Of a stretch of 34,204 bases of DNA, positions 15,820 through 23,683 are shown in pieces; the first letter of the stretch is position 1, and every line of letters begins with the position of its first letter. Made by a program: the position numbers and the translations under genes. The stretch spans positions 1 through 34,204 of the forward strand of contig JAAZOP010000309.1 of assembly GCA_012797735.1 (NCBI GenBank). Reading direction: 5' to 3'. The notes under the pieces are model-generated. The model was given only the letters and a program-made list of their open reading frames with translations. It made no database searches and was not told the origin of the DNA. This stretch comes from Myxococcales bacterium (GTDB lineage Bacteria; Myxococcota_A; Polyangia; DRWM01; JAAZOP01).

Positions 15820-17726
15820 GGACTCGTCCCTCCGTCCCGCGTGCGGATGCGGATCGACGGCCGCGCACCGGCGTCCGCGATGCCGGTCGCCGGGGCCGGG
15901 GTCGGGGAGGCGATCCCCAGTTGCGCCGGCCCGCGGCGCACGGTGGTCTCGCGGCCGGCCACGATCACAACCATCTCTTCGCGGGCGACGCCTTGCGCTT
16001 CGTTGACGAACCGGATCCGGTAGCGGCCGGCTTCGATCTCTCGGTCGAAGAACGGCGTGTCGGCGAGGAACCGGCCGTCGAGGAACACCCTGGTGGGGGG
16101 GGAGGTGACGACGGTGAGCGTGCCGGACGTGGAGGAGGGCGGCGCGGACACCGGACCGGTGTCGCGCGGAGCGGCCGGTGTGCGCGGCCGAGCCGCACCG
16201 GAGGCGGCGGCGCGGGCGTCCGGCGCGCTCGCGCCGGCATCCGTCATGGCAGAGACGGACGGCATCCCGGCGCCGGCGGCATCGGCGGTCTCGATCCGGA
16301 TCGGGTTCGGGTTCGTCTTGGCCGCCGTCTCGGGCATTCCGCCGTCCGGCGTCTCGGCCGCGTGGGTCGCGGCGGGCGGCGTTGTCCCGGCATCGTCCGC
16401 GGTCGTGGAGGCCGCCGCCGGGACCGCCGCGGTCGTCGGACCGCCCGTCGGCGGGCCCGGCGGTTTCGCGCCGAGGGGGGCGGCAGCGACGACCTCCCCG
16501 GCGCGGGGTTCCGGAGTTCCGCGAAGGCCGAAGACATAGGCGAGCGCGGCGACGACCAGCAGGAGGCCGGCCGAGGCGGCGAGGACGACCGGGTGGCGCC
16601 AGAGCGGGAACGGCGGAAGGTGGGTCGTCGTGGGGACGACGGCACCCCGCGGCGTGCCCAGCGTCGCCAGAGGACCCGGCGCGGCCGGAGCCTCTGCAGC
16701 GGCGCCGGCCGGCGGAGGCGCGTCCTCCGGCGCCAAGCTCCCGGTCGGGGCGAACAGCGGTTCCAGGTCGAAGGACGCGGCGGCTTCGGGTGCGCGGTCA
16801 CCTGCGGCGCGGGCGACGGCAGGGACGCGCGTCGAGGGTTTCCGCTCCGCGGCCCCGCCCTGTTCCTCCTCGGCGAGCCACCCTTCCAGGAGCGCTTCGC
16901 GGAACGAGGCGCAGTCGGGGAAGCGCCGGGCGACGTCGCGGTCGAGGGCGCGGAGGACGGCGGCGTTGAGGGCGCGGCCGATCTCGGGGCGCAGGGCGCG
17001 CACTGTGGGGATGGGGGCCGACAGGACGTTGAACAGGATCCGGTTGTAGTTCTCCCCGTCGAACGGGTTGCAGCCGGTGAGCATCTGGTACAGGACGACG
17101 CCGGTGGCCCAGATGTCGGCGCGGCCATCGACCTCCATGTCGCCGCGGGCCTGTTCGGGCGACATGTAGAGGGGGGTGCCGAGCACCGTGCCGGCCTGGG
17201 TCAGGGTGCTGCCCTTGCCGAGGCCGGGGGTCCGTATCTTGGAGATGCCGAAATCGACGAGCTTCACGAAATCGAGTTTCTGGGCGAACACGGTGAGGAA
17301 GATGTTGTCCGGCTTCACGTCCCGATGGACGATGCCGGCCTTGTGCGCGGCCTCGAGGGCGTCGAGCACCTGGGTCACGATATCGATCGCGCGCCCGACG
17401 GGAAACCTTCCGACGGATTCCATCACCTTGGAGAGCGGCAGCCCGAGGAGGAACTCCATGACGAGGTACGGGAGGTTGTTCGAGGACTGCGAGATGTCGA
17501 TCACCTCGCAGATGTTCTCGTGGCCGATGCGCGCGGCCGCCTGTGCCTCGCGATAGAACCGCTTGACCGCCTCGGCGTCGTGCGAGTACTCGGATGCAAG
17601 CACCTTGATCGCGACCCGCCGTTGCAGGAAGACGTGTTCCGCCTCGTAGACCGCACCCATTCCGCCGGCGCCGATGAGACCGACGATCCGGTATTTCCGG
17701 TCGAGCGTTTCGCCGATCTTCAGCAT
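15816..17726 (-). CDS. Membrane Ser/Thr protein kinase with extracytoplasmic PEGA domain
   Basis: This is a 636-residue PknB-type kinase. The Gly loop is GAGGMG (19-24), the ATP lysine is Lys41 (VAIKVL), the catalytic loop is HRDVKPDN (134-141, Asp136), DFG is at 158-160 and GTPLYMSPEQ marks the activation-segment end. All key residues are present, so it should be active. A Pro/Ala juxtamembrane linker precedes a transmembrane helix at about 376-398. A second low-complexity linker leads to a C-terminal PEGA domain (TRVFLDGRFLADTPFFDREI, GRYRIRFVNEA) at about 540-605. The protein should sense the envelope through PEGA and phosphorylate cytoplasmic targets. It overlaps the preceding anchor-D gene by 7 bases and the following TPR-PEGA gene by 4. 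A TATACT box 44 bases upstream may provide a separate promoter. Confidence 0.95.
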   Translation of the reverse strand: MLKIGETLDRKYRIVGLIGAGGMGAVYEAEHVFLQRRVAIKVLASEYSHDAEAVKRFYREAQAAARIGHENICEVIDISQSSNNLPYLVMEFLLGLPLSKVMESVGRFPVGRAIDIVTQVLDALEAAHKAGIVHRDVKPDNIFLTVFAQKLDFVKLVDFGISKIRTPGLGKGSTLTQAGTVLGTPLYMSPEQARGDMEVDGRADIWATGVVLYQMLTGCNPFDGENYNRILFNVLSAPIPTVRALRPEIGRALNAAVLRALDRDVARRFPDCASFREALLEGWLAEEEQGGAAERKPSTRVPAVARAAGDRAPEAAASFDLEPLFAPTGSLAPEDAPPPAGAAAEAPAAPGPLATLGTPRGAVVPTTTHLPPFPLWRHPVVLAASAGLLLVVAALAYVFGLRGTPEPRAGEVVAAAPLGAKPPGPPTGGPTTAAVPAAASTTADDAGTTPPAATHAAETPDGGMPETAAKTNPNPIRIETADAAGAGMPSVSAMTDAGASAPDARAAASGAARPRTPAAPRDTGPVSAPPSSTSGTLTVVTSPPTRVFLDGRFLADTPFFDREIEAGRYRIRFVNEAQGVAREEMVVIVAGRETTVRRGPAQLGIASPTPAPATGIADAGARPSIRIRTRDGGTSP

Positions 17727-19210
17727 CCGTCACACCGCGGCCGCCCGCCTGCCCGCGGGTTCCGGTTGATAGTATACGCTTCCGGCCTGCCCGGTTCCAC
17801 GGCGGCACGGCGGGCGCGACGGCGCCCGGGGGCGAGCACGACGAGGCCGAAGAGGAGGGCCCGCAGGGCCGGGCCCAGGGCCAGCCGCGGGGCAGCCACG
17901 CCGCACGCGCATCCACCGTCGTCGTACCAGACGGGACCGCCGTCGCCGCCGGAACCGTCGTCCGGACCGTAGACGTCGGGGCCGGCGCGGGTCGTTCCTT
18001 CCCCCGTGAGCCGCACCTCGATCGAGGATCGGTCCGGATCGTTCGTCTCCAGAAGCAGGGTGCCGCTTGCGGAACCCGGGCCGGTCGGCGAGAACCGCAC
18101 GACAAGGTCGCCGAGGCCCCCGGGCGGCACGACGAAGGGGGGACCGTCCGGGTCGTCCGACACCCCCTCGACGGCGAACGGCTCGTCCGTCGCGGCGCGG
18201 ATCTGCAGTTCGGCGAGGCCGCGGTTCTCGACGAGGAGGCGGAGCGGTCTTGGGTGTCCGACGACGACCGAGCCGAAATCGAACGCCTCCGGAACGGCGA
18301 TCCGGGGCAGCAAGAACCTCGCCGTCGCTTCCCCGAACAGGGTTTCGACGAAGGCGGGCGACACCGGCAACGGCAGGTCGATGGCATCGAAGCCGAATTC
18401 GAACCCGGACACCTCGAATTCCACCACCGGTCGCACCAGGACGGTTCCGTCGACGTCGACTTCGCCGACGAAGCGGAGCGGCATGCTCATCGTCGAGGCA
18501 CCGTCGAGCGCCACCGGGACCTCGGCGTACTCGCGGTCGATCGAACGCCCGCTCGCCGTCGCCCGCAGTCCGCGCAACGACGCGTGCAGGTTCGCCTCGA
18601 CCTCGACCGCGACCCGGGTCCGGTCGGCCTCGGGGAACGGCCACCCGCTCCGGTCCACGAAGACCCGGGTCTCGCGCGGTATCTCGCAGGACGCCTGGGC
18701 GGGTCGGGCCGGATTGCCCGGAAGGAGGAACGGCGGAAAGACGACGGCGTCGGCGCACGACCACGACGGCGCGGGGTCCGGGTCGGAAACGACAGTCTCG
18801 CCGGAATGGGGCCCGAACGGAGTATCGATGTCCCATCGCAGATCGATGGAAAGGGCGACCCGCGGCGCGATGCGGAACTCGCCGCCGCCCGGGCTCCCGG
18901 CGAACAGGACCGACGCGTCGGGGTGCCAGGAAAGGATGACATCACCGGCCAACGTCGCCGCGCAGTTCCATTCGATGAGGGTCGTGATGCGGACCTGCAC
19001 GCCGGCACCGGAGGGCACCCATCCGCTGTCGTAGCGAAGGGGGGGGCACAGTGAGGAAGGCGACTCGAAGGAGACGGGGACGGTGGCGCGGGTGACGAGA
19101 GGAGCGGCGGAGGCGGGGGCGGAGCAGCAGACCAGCGCCAGCAGCGCGGCCGCGCCGGAGGAGAGAGGCGGGGCAGCGTGCCGGGGTCTGCGTTTCGGTC
19201 CGTCGATCAT
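17720..19210 (-). CDS. Choice-of-anchor-D-like exported protein with MYXO-CTERM-like tail (paralogue of 196-1599)
   Basis: The 496-residue protein has a signal peptide (GAAALLALVCCSAPASAA). The N-terminal domain shares with the protein at 196-1599 the phrases YDSGWVPSGAGVQVRI, RWDIDTPFGPHSGE and VVEFEVSGFEFGFDAIDLPL. Residues about 320-410 form an Ig-like anchor-D module (AFDFGSVVVGHPRP, VENRGLAELQI, LLLETNDPDRSS). Near the C terminus come GGCACG, a hydrophobic helix (ALRALLFGLVVLA) and RRRARR, the MYXO-CTERM-like layout. Here about 24 residues follow the Arg cluster, which is unusual for such tails. GGAGGA 8 bases before the ATG at 19210 sets the start. It lies 32 bases after the SUMF1 lipoprotein gene and overlaps the kinase gene. 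A surface structural or adhesive role is inferred. Confidence 0.85.
   Translation of the reverse strand: MIDGPKRRPRHAAPPLSSGAAALLALVCCSAPASAAPLVTRATVPVSFESPSSLCPPLRYDSGWVPSGAGVQVRITTLIEWNCAATLAGDVILSWHPDASVLFAGSPGGGEFRIAPRVALSIDLRWDIDTPFGPHSGETVVSDPDPAPSWSCADAVVFPPFLLPGNPARPAQASCEIPRETRVFVDRSGWPFPEADRTRVAVEVEANLHASLRGLRATASGRSIDREYAEVPVALDGASTMSMPLRFVGEVDVDGTVLVRPVVEFEVSGFEFGFDAIDLPLPVSPAFVETLFGEATARFLLPRIAVPEAFDFGSVVVGHPRPLRLLVENRGLAELQIRAATDEPFAVEGVSDDPDGPPFVVPPGGLGDLVVRFSPTGPGSASGTLLLETNDPDRSSIEVRLTGEGTTRAGPDVYGPDDGSGGDGGPVWYDDGGCACGVAAPRLALGPALRALLFGLVVLAPGRRRARRAAVEPGRPEAYTINRNPRAGGRPRCDGC
17771..17776 (-). promoter_or_regulatory. -10-like TATACT inside the 3' end of the anchor-D gene
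   Basis: On the minus strand, gcgTATACTatc lies 44 bases upstream of the kinase ATG at 17726, within the last codons of the preceding gene. It could be an internal promoter letting the kinase and its downstream genes be expressed separately. No clear -35 element is visible. Confidence 0.3.
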
Positions 19211-19242
19211 CGTCTTGCTCCTCCGGTCTTCCGGCGGCCGCG

Positions 19243-20223
19243 TCAGGGCTCGGCGGGTGCGCAGGCGCAGCGGAAACCGACCGACTCGCCTTCGGCGGTC
19301 GGATCGAGCGCGAAGCGGTCGGCGACGCGAACGCCGAAGGCGCCGATGCCGAAGCCGCCGCCGCGAACGACGCGCCACGTTCCGCCGGCCGGGCCGGTAG
19401 GGTTCGCGCAGCCGCCGGCGCAGGTCTGGTACGCGGCGGCGTCGTACCAGTCCGCGGTCCACTCGGCGACGTTGCCGGCCTGGTCCTCGGTGCCGTAGGG
19501 ACCCGCACCCGCGGGATGGGTTCCGACGGCGGCGGTGGAGGAACCGCAGGTGGAGAAGTTGGCGCGGTCGCAGCTCGGCTCCTCGTTGCCCCACGGATAG
19601 ATGCGTTCGTCCTCGAAGCCGCAGTCGGGCGGCAGGTGGCGTTCGCAGCCTCCGCGAGCGGCCTTCTCCCATTCGGCCTCGGTGGGCAGTCGCTTGCCGG
19701 CCCAGGTGCAGTAGGCGTTCGCGCGGAGCCAGTTGACGCAGTTGACGGGGTAGCCGTCGAACCCGCGGGGACAGGCGGGCGGACTGCAGGCGCTCGCGGC
19801 CCGGCACGCCTCGTAGGCGGCATGGGTGACCTCCAGGCGGTCGATGCAGAACGCGTCGAGGAACACCTCGTGTTCGGGGTGTTCGTCGTCCTCGCCCTCG
19901 CTCTCGTCGCTCCCGCGGACGAAGGGTCCTGCGGCGACGAAGACCATTCCGTCCGGACAGAGGCCGGGCGGAACGTCTTCGCCGGCGTCGGTCTCGGCCG
20001 GGGCGTCGTCGGCAACGTCACCGGCACGGTCGAGGGTATCGCGGACGTCGTCGGACTCCGCGCCCGCGTCGTACGGTGCGTCTTCGTCGGCCCGATCCGA
20101 GTCGCCCCCGTCGTCAGACGTCGCGCGGAGTTCCGGCACGTCGAGGACGAGGGTGCAGGACGGCGTGGCCCCAGGGACAAGGGTGAAGGAGAGGAGGAGG
20201 GCGATCCGGCGGACGATGCGCAT
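19243..20223 (-). CDS. FGE-sulfatase (SUMF1) domain lipoprotein
   Basis: The 326-residue protein has a signal with the putative lipobox TPSC near residue 23, then a long Asp/Ala-rich linker. The SUMF1/FGE-sulfatase domain covers about residues 90-323: MVFVAAGPFVRGSDE, FCIDRLEVTHAAYEAC, PVNCVNWLRANAYCTWAG, KRLPTEAEWEKAARGG, GNVAEWTADWYD and a final GFRCAC. The catalytic cysteine pair of true formylglycine-generating enzymes is absent; the matching region reads VVRGGGFGIGAFGVRVADRF. Oxidase activity is therefore unlikely, and a binding or scaffolding role is more plausible. Extra cysteines suggest disulphides. A GGGGAG ribosome site lies 7 bases before ATG. It heads the minus-strand unit that continues into the anchor-D protein and the kinase. 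Confidence 0.88.
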   Translation of the reverse strand: MRIVRRIALLLSFTLVPGATPSCTLVLDVPELRATSDDGGDSDRADEDAPYDAGAESDDVRDTLDRAGDVADDAPAETDAGEDVPPGLCPDGMVFVAAGPFVRGSDESEGEDDEHPEHEVFLDAFCIDRLEVTHAAYEACRAASACSPPACPRGFDGYPVNCVNWLRANAYCTWAGKRLPTEAEWEKAARGGCERHLPPDCGFEDERIYPWGNEEPSCDRANFSTCGSSTAAVGTHPAGAGPYGTEDQAGNVAEWTADWYDAAAYQTCAGGCANPTGPAGGTWRVVRGGGFGIGAFGVRVADRFALDPTAEGESVGFRCACAPAEP

Positions 20224-20410
20224 GCAACGTCTCCCCGAAGATCGGAACCGATTGTCGCCGATCGCACCCCGCGGCGTCCAGCGGCGCCATCCGTGCGGCG
20301 AGTCGGCGCTTGCACAGGCAGGATCGGGCGGAATCGAACCCGGGGAGGAACGGCCGCCGACGCATCGGTCGGAGGACGACGGGCGGCTTGCGCGGCGGGA
20401 CGGCGGACCG

Positions 20411-20416
20411 GATAAT
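20411..20416 (+). promoter_or_regulatory. -10 box GATAAT, candidate leaderless promoter
   Basis: GATAAT is followed by ggtcac and the ATG at 20423, a 6-base gap with no ribosome site. It differs from TATAAT at one position. It drives the GH5-like gene from the 199-base divergent region shared with the SUMF1 lipoprotein gene. Confidence 0.45.
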
Positions 20417-20422
20417 GGTCAC

Positions 20423-21991
20423 ATGACGGTCGCAAAGTTGCAGCCCACCCACCCGCCGGGATGGGCGATCATGCTGGCGCTCTGCGCGCTCGGCGGGAGT
20501 TGCGCCGACGGGAACGGCGTGTACGACGGACCGCGGCCGGACGCGCGCGACGCGGGCCCGGACGTCCCCGAGACGGTGGACGTCGGACCCGACACGGTCC
20601 CGCCGGACGGCGCGATCGACGAGGGGACGGCGGGCGATCCCGGACCCGACACCCCGCCGCTCGACTGCGAAGAGGTCCCCGGCTCGATCGCGCGCGGATG
20701 GTTCGAGCCGGCGGTGCCGGCGGCGCCGGAGCGGATGGTGTTCCATCTCGAGGCGGCGGAGCCGTGGGCGAACCTGGAGGTGACGATCCGGGACGCCTGG
20801 GGCGCCTCGCTGACGCCGAGCTGGATCGGGGTGGACGGCGGCTACCACTGGCGGTGGTCCGTCGAGCCGACGGTGGCGGGGTTGTGGTGCGTGACGGTGC
20901 GGACCGACCCGTCTTCGACGCTGCGGTGGCGGGGCACGGTGCGGATCGCCGCAGGCCCGGCGCCGGACGCGGGGCCCGACGACGGCGGCGGGGACGCGGG
21001 ACCGGAGGACGCCGGGGGGGAGGTTCCGCCGGGGACGTTCGTCTCGATCGCCGGGACGGAGTTCATGGCGGGTTCCTCGCGGCTGCGGTTCATCGGAGTG
21101 AACCTGCGGGGCCTGCCGCACTTCGGGACGCCGCAGCTTCCCTACGCGCCGGTCTCGACGATCGAGTCCGAACTGGACGCGGCGCAGGGGATGGGGGTGC
21201 GCGTGATCCGCGTGTTCGGAGCGGCCAACGACGCCGACCACGCGACGGTGGCGGCACGTCTCGGCCGGGTGCTGGACGGGGCGGCCGCGCGCGGGATGTG
21301 GGTCATCGTGGCCCTCACCGATTTCTACCCGACCGGCCTGTTCCCTCGGGGCGACGAGGGGATGTTCGGGAGTTCGCCGGACGGCTACACGATCCTGACG
21401 GCGGACTTCTTCCGCTCCGGGTATCGGACGAACTACCTGCCGTGGGTCCGCGAGGTGGTGGGGCGCTACGGTTCGCATCCCGCGGTGTTCGCGTGGGAGC
21501 TGGGCAACGAGATCAAGTGCGACGGGGACCACGCGGCGTTCTTCGCCTTTGTCGATGAGGTCGGCGGGGTGATCCGCAGCCTGGCGCCGCGCCATCTGGT
21601 GACGATCGGGATGATCACCTCCCGCTGGCTGTCGGACGGAGAGGCGCGCGACCTGTACCGGCGGCCGGTGATCGATTTCGCCACGGTGCACGACTACAAC
21701 GCGGCCCACGCGTTCACGGAGTTCGAGCGGTCGGTGGCGGCGGACGTCGGCAAGCCGTTGATCGTGGAGGAGGCGGGCTTCGAGTCGGGCGACCGGGCGG
21801 CGGCGACCGACGCGGACATCCGCTACAACGTCGATACACGGGGTCTGCGGGGCTACATGCAGTGGGGGTTCATGTCGGGCCCCTCGGACAACGGCAACGG
21901 CGACCGCCAGTTCGGCATGGACCGGGTGTTCCACTCGGACTGGGACGCCTTGCACGCGGTCTACCGGGCCGCCGCCGACCGGATCCGCTGA
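20423..21991 (+). CDS. GH5-like (mannanase/cellulase type) glycoside hydrolase lipoprotein
   Basis: The protein has 522 residues. An N-terminal signal with the putative lipobox LGGSC is followed by an Asp/Pro/Gly linker. Residues about 85-185 form a small beta domain (MVFHLEAAEPWANLEVTI, WCVTVRTDPSS). A second acidic linker leads to a (beta/alpha)8 catalytic domain from about 205: RFIGVNLRGLPHFG, GMGVRVIRVFGAANDADH, the acid/base motif WELGNEI (Glu363), FATVHDYNAAH and the nucleophile motif IVEEAGF (Glu450 most likely). Both glutamates are present, so activity is expected. The layout is closest to GH5 endo-mannanases, but the exact polysaccharide cannot be told from sequence alone. It should act at the cell surface and could feed the cell or remodel its own glycans. 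An open frame extends upstream, but the signal peptide sets this start. Confidence 0.85.
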   Translation: MTVAKLQPTHPPGWAIMLALCALGGSCADGNGVYDGPRPDARDAGPDVPETVDVGPDTVPPDGAIDEGTAGDPGPDTPPLDCEEVPGSIARGWFEPAVPAAPERMVFHLEAAEPWANLEVTIRDAWGASLTPSWIGVDGGYHWRWSVEPTVAGLWCVTVRTDPSSTLRWRGTVRIAAGPAPDAGPDDGGGDAGPEDAGGEVPPGTFVSIAGTEFMAGSSRLRFIGVNLRGLPHFGTPQLPYAPVSTIESELDAAQGMGVRVIRVFGAANDADHATVAARLGRVLDGAAARGMWVIVALTDFYPTGLFPRGDEGMFGSSPDGYTILTADFFRSGYRTNYLPWVREVVGRYGSHPAVFAWELGNEIKCDGDHAAFFAFVDEVGGVIRSLAPRHLVTIGMITSRWLSDGEARDLYRRPVIDFATVHDYNAAHAFTEFERSVAADVGKPLIVEEAGFESGDRAAATDADIRYNVDTRGLRGYMQWGFMSGPSDNGNGDRQFGMDRVFHSDWDALHAVYRAAADRIR

Positions 21992-22446
21992 ACCGCCGCG
22001 CGCGCCGGCGCGCAACCTCCGGGCGGCAAGCAGATGAGCCTCGTCGCCAAGAGCGCCTCAACGACGCGACCAAAACGCACGGACCACCGGGTGGTGGGAC
22101 ACAGGTTCTCCGGACCACCATGGCCGACCATTCCCCACGCTTGCATACCCGACCCACTAGGAACCTCATGCCTCTCACTCTTGCCTACTCCACCCAACAG
22201 GCAACCGGCGGATATTCTTGACCGATCCGGCGGCCGAGGCCCAGGCGCCTTCTCCCCTTCACGATCTTTCTTCAAAAAAATGCGACGACATTCGGCTCGA
22301 GCCCGCTACTAATTAACGAGATGGGAAAACTCTGCACCTCGAGCGCCTGCGCGCTCCGTGCGCCGCCCCGGGCGGGCGGTCCACGGACTGTGCGCAACGG
22401 TGGGCGAGCGGCGTGCGAAGGATGAGGCACCGCGAGGAGGGACCCC
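21992..22446. other. 455-base non-coding region, locally AT-rich
   Basis: No gene is supported here. Codon pattern and base composition differ from the flanks, with relatively AT-rich patches (tctttcttcaaaaaaatgcg near 22265 and ctactaattaacg near 22308). A 13-base dyad, accacc-g-ggtggt, lies at 22083-22095. The taatta patch about 130 bases before the LuxR-type gene is the likeliest promoter site, but no paired boxes are convincing. The apparent change in strand composition of the window falls within or near this region. Confidence 0.5.
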
Positions 22447-23289
22447 ATGAGACGATCCGCCATCCTCCACTGGCCCGACCGACGCGAGTCCTCCCACGCC
22501 GGCGACCCGAGTGGAGTCTCCACCCCGTCGACGATGCCCCGAGGACCCGAGACCGGGATCCGCCGCGGCAGCCCCGACCGGTTCGCTCCCGCCACCTGCG
22601 CCTTCTTCGGCGTCGCGCTCCGCGCCGACGCGGTCTGCATGCACGCCGTCGAGAGCCGCACCCCCCGGCCCAGACTCCTCGGCAACTGGAGCCGCAGCCG
22701 CGCCGCCCGATCCGCCGCCGGACGGTGCGCCGCGCGCCCGCGCCACGGCGGTTGCGCCGATGCCGGCGCCGTGATCCAGTTCGACCTCCACGACGGCCGC
22801 GGCCGGCGCTTCCGCCTCTGCGCCTGCCGCGACGACGCGCGCCGCCCGTTCTCCGACGCCGAGCGCCGGCAAGGGCTCCGCCTCCTCCACGGGGCCACTC
22901 TCGACGCCCTGGGAAACGACGGAGGGTCCCGCCGTGCCGCCCCGGGACCGACCTCGAAGCCTCGGGCGATCGCCTCCGACCCGCCGCCGGTCGAGCGTCC
23001 CGACGCCCTCAGCCGCCGCGAATGGCAGGTCGCCGTCGGCCTGGCCGACGGCCGCTCCTACGACGATCTCGCCTGCGAACACCAGATCGCAGCAGCCACC
23101 GTCCGCACCTACGTCAACCGCGTCAACGCCAAGCTCGGCATCCGCGGCCGCGCCGCCCTCGTCCGCTTCGTTCTCGAACACACCGGCGCCGCGGACCCCG
23201 AGCGTCCCTGCCGGCCCCGTGCGCCCCCCGCAGCCGGGCCGACCGCCGGCGGGTCTCGACCGGGCGGCCCGCGTTCGTCGCGGTCCTGA
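22447..23289 (+). CDS. LuxR-type helix-turn-helix transcriptional regulator
   Basis: The protein has 280 residues. The C-terminal part, residues about 188-245, is a LuxR/GerE helix-turn-helix: LSRREWQVAVGLADGRSYDD, then LACEHQIAAATVRTYVNRVN and AKLGIRGRAALVRFVLEH. It keeps the Leu-Ser-x-Arg-Glu opening and the T-V-[RK]-x-[YH] recognition helix of the family. The N-terminal 180 residues carry no receiver, autoinducer or PAS signature that I recognise; they are Arg-rich with several cysteines (CAFFGVALRADAVC, RCAARPRHGGC, LCACRDD), which might sense metal or redox state (inference). The tail is Pro/Gly/Arg-rich. GAGGAGGG precedes the ATG. It is the gene nearest upstream of the palindrome and the large lipoprotein unit, so it is the obvious candidate regulator. 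Confidence 0.85.
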   Translation: MRRSAILHWPDRRESSHAGDPSGVSTPSTMPRGPETGIRRGSPDRFAPATCAFFGVALRADAVCMHAVESRTPRPRLLGNWSRSRAARSAAGRCAARPRHGGCADAGAVIQFDLHDGRGRRFRLCACRDDARRPFSDAERRQGLRLLHGATLDALGNDGGSRRAAPGPTSKPRAIASDPPPVERPDALSRREWQVAVGLADGRSYDDLACEHQIAAATVRTYVNRVNAKLGIRGRAALVRFVLEHTGAADPERPCRPRAPPAAGPTAGGSRPGGPRSSRS

Positions 23290-23683
23290 TCGAAACGACG
23301 GGGCGGGTCGACGCCGCGGGGCGCGTTCGCCCCCCCGGCGTCTCCGCGCCCGCCGCCCGCCTCCACGACCCGCGCCGCGGATGGCCGGTCGCCGCGCTCC
23401 CGGCGGCGCGGGAGCGCGGGGGAACGGCGCCGTCCCGGGACGCGCCCGGCGGCTCCCGGTCTCCGCGGCTCCGGGCCCGCGGTCGCGCCTCGTGTACGCC
23501 GATCGGCGTACGCCGATCGGCGTACGCCGAGATGCTGACTTGCGGCCCTCCTCGGCGCGAGCGCACCGTCGACGGCAACGGAGGCATGCCCCGTGTGCGC
23601 ATCTCGCGTCGCGGTTTCCCGTTCCGACCGACCGGTGCGGTGGGAGCGGTCCCGGCTGCCTGCCGTCGAGGAGGCGCCTCGCC
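23290..23683. other. 394-base regulatory-looking gap before the large lipoprotein unit
   Basis: No gene is supported between the LuxR-type gene and the SUMF1/MopE-like lipoprotein. The stretch contains the palindromic repeat at 23494-23530 and, at its end, a strong GAGGAGG ribosome site (about 23668-23674) for the next gene. No clear -10 box was found, so the promoter of the downstream unit is not located. Confidence 0.5.
23494..23530. promoter_or_regulatory. Tandem palindromic repeat with a 32-bp perfect inverted repeat
   Basis: A 14-base unit, GTACGCCGATCGGC, occurs twice in tandem (23494-23507 and 23508-23521) and is followed by a 9-base partial copy. Each unit is built of the palindromes GTAC and GCCGATCGGC, so bases 23494-23525 form one perfect 32-bp palindrome. 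It lies 205 bases after the LuxR-type gene and about 155 bases before the next start. A multi-site operator for a dimeric regulator is the first guess. A transcript hairpin that attenuates or terminates is the alternative; no T-run follows it. Confidence 0.6.

Noticed and set aside
15594-17972. Plus-strand open frame of about 790 codons
   Set aside because: It is antisense to the Ser/Thr kinase, whose catalytic motifs are complete.
19243-20223. Catalytic formylglycine-generating enzyme
   Set aside because: The active-site cysteine pair is missing, no sulfatase gene is nearby, and the protein is a lipoprotein.
21961-22275. Possible 104-codon minus-strand gene after the GH5-like gene
   Set aside because: It overlaps the end of the glycosidase, has no ribosome site or domain, and its codon pattern is not that of neighbours.
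22240-22290. Terminator suggested by the run of A/T near 22275
   Set aside because: No stable stem lies directly next to the run on the strand where it would read as T.
23494-23530. CRISPR-like repeat
   Set aside because: The 14-base units are directly adjacent with no spacers, and there are no cas genes.
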